The notes below the pieces were generated by a model. It worked only from the letters and a program-made list of their open reading frames with translations. It was not told where the DNA came from and searched no databases. A stretch of 9,647 nucleotides of DNA from UBA1425 sp051881715 (lineage in GTDB: Bacteria > Bacillota > Clostridia > Oscillospirales > Acutalibacteraceae): positions 1 to 9,647 of the forward strand of contig JBJEQK010000129.1 in NCBI GenBank assembly GCA_051881715.1, given 5' to 3'. Below, piece after piece: positions 7,001-9,647 of this stretch (positions are counted from its first letter, which is position 1; every line of letters begins with the position of its first letter). The translations under genes and the position numbers were made by a program.

Positions 7001-7197
7001 CGATCCGTCAGGGACATATCGCCTATGTGATCAACACCCGGGACGACAACTCTACGGAGGGCGTGCGTGACGGTTTCCAGATCCGCCGCCTGTCTGTGGA
7101 AAGCAACGTGACGCTGTTCACCGCACTGGATACGGTTCGTGCCGTGCTGGATGTGCTCGAGGGCATCACCTTCGCCGTTTCCACCATTGACGCATAA
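4024..7197 (+). CDS. carB: Carbamoyl phosphate synthase, large subunit
   Basis: A 1057-aa synthase subunit (the family is usually about 1060-1075) that makes carbamoyl phosphate from bicarbonate, ammonia and two ATP. The two homologous ATP-grasp halves are both intact. The first has GSGPIVIGQ (14-22), R169 in LRPAFTLGGTGGG, and the metal-binding IEVNPR near 297-302. The second has GAGPIRIGQG from residue 553 and a matching IIEVNPRSSR. An oligomerisation region lies between, about 400-545. Residues from about 935 form the C-terminal MGS-like regulatory domain with the phosphate-loop motif TAGTAKYL at 963-970; in Bacillus pyrimidine-specific enzymes this domain binds UMP (inhibitor) and PRPP (activator). 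The ATG at 4024 is preferred over the one at 4018 because GGAGG at 4012-4016 is 7 nt from the former and only 1 nt from the latter. The glutaminase subunit gene carA is not adjacent, which is unusual. In the Bacillus pyr operon this gene is called pyrAB. Confidence 0.97.
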   Translation: MAKRTDLKKILIIGSGPIVIGQAAEFDYAGTQACLALKEEGYEVVLVNSNPATIMTDTTIADKVYMEPLTLEYVARILRMERPDAIIPGIGGQTGLNLCMQLEKKGVLQECGVELIGTSSRSIERAEDRELFKELCEEIGEPVIPSRITYNMDEALAAAEEIGYPVVLRPAFTLGGTGGGFVNNREEMLELGVHAFQLSPVHQVLVEKSVKGYKEIEFEVMRDGTDHAITICGMENVDPVGVHTGDSVVVAPIMTLNDHDLNMLQSSAIKIIRALQIEGGCNVQFALHPQTSEYYLIEVNPRVSRSSALASKASGYPIARVTAKIAVGMRLEDIQIANTNAAFEPSLDYVVAKLPRFPFDKFTAASNKLGTQMKATGEVMGIGSTLKECLLKAVRSLEIGVCHLYSPKFDGKSEAELRAYIADFRDDNLYAIAQLFRMGVSVDDIFKITAITPYFLQTIKEIVDYEAVIRGNVRDAETLREAKKIGFSDKFIAQCWGVPEKEIWEMRLAEDIFPKYRMVDTCHTNAYIPYFYSSYEGEHQSIVTERKKAVVLGAGPIRIGQGVEFDYSTVHAVSTIQKNGYEAIIINNNPETVSTDYTTSDKLYFEPLTTEDVMNILHYEGATDVIASLGGQTAINLAASLDERGMRIIGTDVRAIDNAENRDVFEKILKKLDIPQSAGRAVTNIEDGVRAAEEVGYPVLVRPSFVLGGMAMQIVANEAQLRHYLKTAVEIDTDKPVLVDHYILGKEVEVDAICDGRDVFVPGIMELVERTGVHSGDSISVYPSFSISQQVKGTILDYAKRLGLGLGIVGLYNIQFIVDKNDKVYIIEVNPRSSRTVPFLSKSTGYSLADIATNVILGKSLKEQGIFDIYPQEKKKWYVKAPVFSFAKIGGMDTYLSPEMKSTGEAIGYDAQLNRALYKALQASGMQLQNYGTVLATIAYKDKPEALELIRRFYNLGFNIEATAGTAKYLKEHGIRTRIRQKISTGSEDIPEAIRQGHIAYVINTRDDNSTEGVRDGFQIRRLSVESNVTLFTALDTVRAVLDVLEGITFAVSTIDA

Positions 7198-7206
7198 GGA
7201 AAAGCT

Positions 7207-7938
7207 ATGAAACAGAGTATTTTTGAAATTTTGAAAACAGAACAGCTGACACGGGATGTGTTCCGCACCGTTTTTGCGGCGGACACATCGCAGGTAAAGC
7301 CCGGTCAGTTTGTGAATATTTTACTGGACGGATTGTATCTGCGCCGTCCCATTTCGGTGTACGATACAGACGGCGACACCCTGACGATCATCTACAAAGT
7401 GGTCGGCAAGGGCACCGCACAGCTCTCAAAGCTCCCCGTGGGCACCAAGCTCGATGTGCTGTCGGGTCTGGGCAACGGCTACGACCTCGAGAGAGCGGGG
7501 GACAGACCTCTGCTCATCGGCGGCGGCGTAGGCATACCGCCGCTGTATCTGCTCTCGAAAAAGCTTCTTGCCGCCGGCAAGGACGTGACGGTGATCCTCG
7601 GCTTCAACACGGCGGACGAAGTGTTCTGCAAACGAGAGTTTGAGTTACTCGGCGCAAAGGTGCTGGTCACCACCGTGGACGGCTCCGCCGGCATCTGCGG
7701 TTTCGTCACGGACGCACTGTCGCAGGCGGGGGGCTACACCCACGTCTATACCTGCGGCCCCGAGCCGATGCTCCGCGCCGTCTACGACAAAACCACCACA
7801 AGCGGACAGTACAGCTTCGAGGAGCGCATGGGCTGCGGCTTCGGTGCGTGTATGGGCTGTACGTGCAAGACCAAATACGGCAGCAAGCGCATCTGCAAGG
7901 ACGGCCCTGTCCTCACAAAGGAGGAGATCGTATGGTAA
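7207..7938 (+). CDS. pyrK: Dihydroorotate dehydrogenase B, electron transfer subunit
   Basis: A 243-aa flavin and iron-sulfur subunit that passes electrons from the PyrD flavin to NAD+. The N-terminal ferredoxin-reductase-like beta-barrel has the FAD motif RRPIS (46-50). The central NAD-binding domain has LIGGGVGIPPLY (103-114) and the CGPEPM motif (183-188). The C-terminal 2Fe-2S site uses C210, C215, C218 and C230, with KDGPV directly after the last cysteine as usual in PyrK; C220 is an extra cysteine. The 5-3-12 spacing has a shorter final gap than I recall for the Lactococcus protein. The start is supported by AAGGA (7196-7200), 6 nt upstream and overlapping the carB stop codon, which implies coupling to carB translation. 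The last 7 nt overlap pyrD, as expected for two subunits of one complex. Confidence 0.96.
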   Translation: MKQSIFEILKTEQLTRDVFRTVFAADTSQVKPGQFVNILLDGLYLRRPISVYDTDGDTLTIIYKVVGKGTAQLSKLPVGTKLDVLSGLGNGYDLERAGDRPLLIGGGVGIPPLYLLSKKLLAAGKDVTVILGFNTADEVFCKREFELLGAKVLVTTVDGSAGICGFVTDALSQAGGYTHVYTCGPEPMLRAVYDKTTTSGQYSFEERMGCGFGACMGCTCKTKYGSKRICKDGPVLTKEEIVW

Positions 7939-8852
7939 ATACATCGGTACAACTGTGCGCACTTACACTGGATAACCCCGTCATTCCCGCCAGCGGCACC
8001 TTCGGTTTCGGTGCGGAGTTCGCCGAATTGTACGACATCAACTGTCTGGGCACCTTTTCCTTTAAGGGCACCACGAGAGAACCCCGTTTCGGCAACCCCA
8101 CGCCCCGCATTGCGGAGTGCGAGAGCGGGATGCTCAATGCGGTGGGACTGCAAAATCCCGGCGTGGAAGCCGTGATCGCCCAGCAGCTGCCGCAGATGAA
8201 GGCGTATTTTCACAAGCCTGTCATGGCAAACGTCAGCGGCTTCTCCCTCGAGGAGTACGCCGAGACCTGTGCCATGCTGGACAAAGAAGAGCAGGTGGGC
8301 TGGCTGGAAGTGAACATCAGCTGTCCCAACGTCCACGGCGGCGGCATGAGTTTTGGCACCGACCCGAAAATGGCGGCGGCAGTGACCAAGGCGGTCAAGG
8401 CGGTCACGACGAAGCCCGTCATCATGAAGCTGTCCCCCAACGTGACCGACATCACCGCCATTGCCAAGGCGTGCGCAGACGCAGGCGCAGATGCGCTCAG
8501 TCTCATCAACACCCTGCAGGGGATGCGCATTGACCTGAAAAAACGCACTTCCATCCTCAAAAACCGCTTCGGCGGCTTTTCGGGTCCGGCAATTTTCCCG
8601 GTCGCCCAGCGCATGGTCTACCAGGTGTACGAGGCGGTGGATATTCCCCTTGTGGGTATGGGCGGCGTTTCCTCGGCGCAGGACGTTTTGGAGATGATGC
8701 TTGCCGGCGCCACAGCGGTGCAGGTCGGCGCCGCCAATCTGGTCGATCCCTTTGCCTGCAAGAAGATCATCGACGATCTTCCGGCGGCAATGCAGCAATA
8801 CGGAATTACCGATTTACAGGAAATTATAGGAGGTGCCCACCATGGGTCGTGA
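7932..8852 (+). CDS. pyrD: Dihydroorotate dehydrogenase B, catalytic subunit (class 1B)
   Basis: A 306-aa FMN-binding TIM-barrel enzyme that oxidises dihydroorotate to orotate, working as a PyrD-PyrK heterotetramer with NAD+ as final acceptor. Diagnostic features are ASGTFGFG (20-27), the FMN-contacting lysine K45 in FSFKGTT, GLQNPG (72-77), and NISCPNV (128-134) in which C131 is the class 1 catalytic base. K166 in MKLSPN and GMGGVSS (242-248) complete the flavin phosphate site. The start at 7932 lies in ATGGTAA, which overlaps the pyrK stop; AAAGGAGG at 7917-7924 is 7 nt upstream. A longer in-frame extension starting at 7848 lies wholly inside pyrK and is rejected. The catalytic cysteine plus the adjacent pyrK identify class 1B rather than the fumarate-using 1A or the membrane-bound class 2. 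Confidence 0.96.
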   Translation: MVNTSVQLCALTLDNPVIPASGTFGFGAEFAELYDINCLGTFSFKGTTREPRFGNPTPRIAECESGMLNAVGLQNPGVEAVIAQQLPQMKAYFHKPVMANVSGFSLEEYAETCAMLDKEEQVGWLEVNISCPNVHGGGMSFGTDPKMAAAVTKAVKAVTTKPVIMKLSPNVTDITAIAKACADAGADALSLINTLQGMRIDLKKRTSILKNRFGGFSGPAIFPVAQRMVYQVYEAVDIPLVGMGGVSSAQDVLEMMLAGATAVQVGAANLVDPFACKKIIDDLPAAMQQYGITDLQEIIGGAHHGS

Positions 8853-9540
8853 CGTAATCATTGCCTGCGACTTTGCCGGCAAGCAGGCGACACTGGACTT
8901 TCTGTCCAACTTTAAAGAGGAAAAGCCCTTTGTAAAGATCGGCATGGAGCTGTTCTACGCCGAAGGCCCCGATATCGTTCGGGAGATCAAGGCGCGGGGA
9001 CACAAGATTTTTTTGGACTTGAAGCTGCACGATATCCCCAACACCGTGAAAAAAGCGATGGCAGTGCTGTCCTCGCTGGATGTGGACATCTGCAACCTGC
9101 ACGCCGGCGGCACCGTTGCCATGATGGAGGCGGCGCTGGAGGGGCTGACCCGTCCCGACGGCACCAGACCTTTGCTGATCGCCGTGACCCAGCTGACCTC
9201 CACCGACCAGACCCGCATGGAAAATGACCTGTGGATCCGTGAACCGATGGACAAGGTGGTCATGCACTACGCCGAGAATGCCGCCAAAGCGGGACTGGAC
9301 GGCGTGGTCTGCTCCCCGCTGGAGGCTTCCAAGGTGCACGACGTGTGCGGCAAAAATTTCCTGACCGTGACGCCCGGCATCCGTTTTGCGGACGGGGACG
9401 TGGGCGATCAGGTGCGTGTGACCACCCCTGCGAAAGCCAAGGAGATCGGCTCCGACTATATCGTGGTCGGACGTCCCATCACCGCTGCGGCAGATCCCGT
9501 TGCCGCATACCGCCGCTGTGTGGCGGAATTTGTTGATTAA
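8842..9540 (+). CDS. pyrF: Orotidine 5'-phosphate decarboxylase
   Basis: A 232-aa TIM-barrel enzyme that decarboxylates OMP to UMP, the last step of the pathway. The catalytic tetrad is complete: K32 in FVKIGMELF and D59, K61, D64 in FLDLKLHDIPNTV (57-69). Further substrate contacts expected from the family are D10, TQLTS (116-120), R181 in TPGIRF and R211 in VGRPIT. This is the short bacterial group similar to the Bacillus enzyme. The ATG at 8842 is chosen because AGGAGGT (8828-8834) lies 7 nt upstream; the in-frame GTG at 8833 overlaps that ribosome binding site. The gene starts inside the last 11 nt of pyrD in another frame, so translation is probably coupled. It is the last pyr gene in the window, and pyrE is not seen before the structured region that follows. 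Confidence 0.96.
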   Translation: MGRDVIIACDFAGKQATLDFLSNFKEEKPFVKIGMELFYAEGPDIVREIKARGHKIFLDLKLHDIPNTVKKAMAVLSSLDVDICNLHAGGTVAMMEAALEGLTRPDGTRPLLIAVTQLTSTDQTRMENDLWIREPMDKVVMHYAENAAKAGLDGVVCSPLEASKVHDVCGKNFLTVTPGIRFADGDVGDQVRVTTPAKAKEIGSDYIVVGRPITAAADPVAAYRRCVAEFVD

Positions 9541-9647
9541 GGCAACACCGCACGCTTTGCTTGAATCTTATCCCGTCAGCATACACAAAAACTGGTTCAT
9601 CACGGATTTTTGTGGGATTAAAAGTTTCGCTCAAGCCTTTTTAAAGG
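9541..9647. repeat. Nested inverted-repeat element after pyrF, cut by the window edge
   Basis: The region starts directly after the pyrF TAA and encodes nothing recognisable. Three nested pairings are visible: GCTTGA (9559-9564) with TCAAGC (9631-9636), ATCC (9570-9573) with GGAT (9615-9618), and a perfect 8-bp CACAAAAA (9584-9591) with TTTTTGTG (9607-9614) around a 15-nt loop. The outer stem is followed by CCTTTTTAAAGG, itself a small hairpin (CCTTT/AAAGG) that probably continues past the edge. It could terminate the pyr operon, as a T-run follows TCAAGC. The AAGGCAACACCGCAC start and the overall shape also resemble an intergenic repeat that I recall loosely from Clostridia genomes. I cannot decide between these from one truncated copy. 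Confidence 0.5.

Noticed and set aside
3997..7017. A 1006-codon open frame on the minus strand, antisense to almost all of carB.
   Set aside because: The opposite strand encodes an unmistakable full-length CarB with all catalytic motifs. The antisense frame is rich in H, D, V, L and G and lacks recognisable domains, as expected when strong third-position GC bias removes stop codons in one antisense frame. It has no convincing ribosome binding site.

Overview
The window looks like a chromosomal segment of an anaerobic, moderately GC-rich Bacillota, most likely class Clostridia and perhaps the Oscillospirales (inference). The reasons are strong AGGAGG-type ribosome binding sites on nearly every gene, sigma-A-type promoters with 17-bp spacers, a class 1B dihydroorotate dehydrogenase with its PyrK partner, and a PyrR-style attenuator ahead of the pyr genes.

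Layout. Positions 1-405 hold no gene but carry a tandem array of about 108-bp imperfect repeats, each with the same perfect 16-bp palindrome (CGTTAGCCGGCTAACG). A TATAAT promoter (463-491) follows and drives a 150-aa HEAT-like helical protein (575-1027, +). A hairpin at 1044-1092 separates it from a convergent cytoplasmic GH29 alpha-L-fucosidase (1117-2460, -). The 288-bp gap between the fucosidase and the pyr operon contains two back-to-back promoters whose -35 boxes lie 30 bp apart. The fucosidase mRNA starts with a strong hairpin, and the pyr mRNA starts with a complete three-element attenuator.

From 2749 to 9540 five pyrimidine biosynthesis genes lie head to tail: pyrC, carB, pyrK, pyrD and pyrF. 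Spacing tightens along the operon (30 nt, 9 nt, 7-nt overlap, 11-nt overlap), which suggests translational coupling. The products cover carbamoyl phosphate synthesis (large subunit only), dihydroorotate formation, its NAD-linked oxidation to orotate, and decarboxylation of OMP to UMP. carA, pyrB, pyrE and pyrR are not in the window and must be elsewhere if the pathway is complete. Excess UMP would be expected to shut the operon down through PyrR binding to the leader RNA and, at the enzyme level, through the C-terminal regulatory domain of CarB.

The last 107 bases, starting right after the pyrF stop codon, form a nested inverted-repeat structure cut off by the window edge. It is either the operon terminator or the start of a dispersed intergenic repeat.

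No wholly new system is evident. The least explained part is the palindrome array at the left edge; the best-supported regulatory find is the pyr attenuator.
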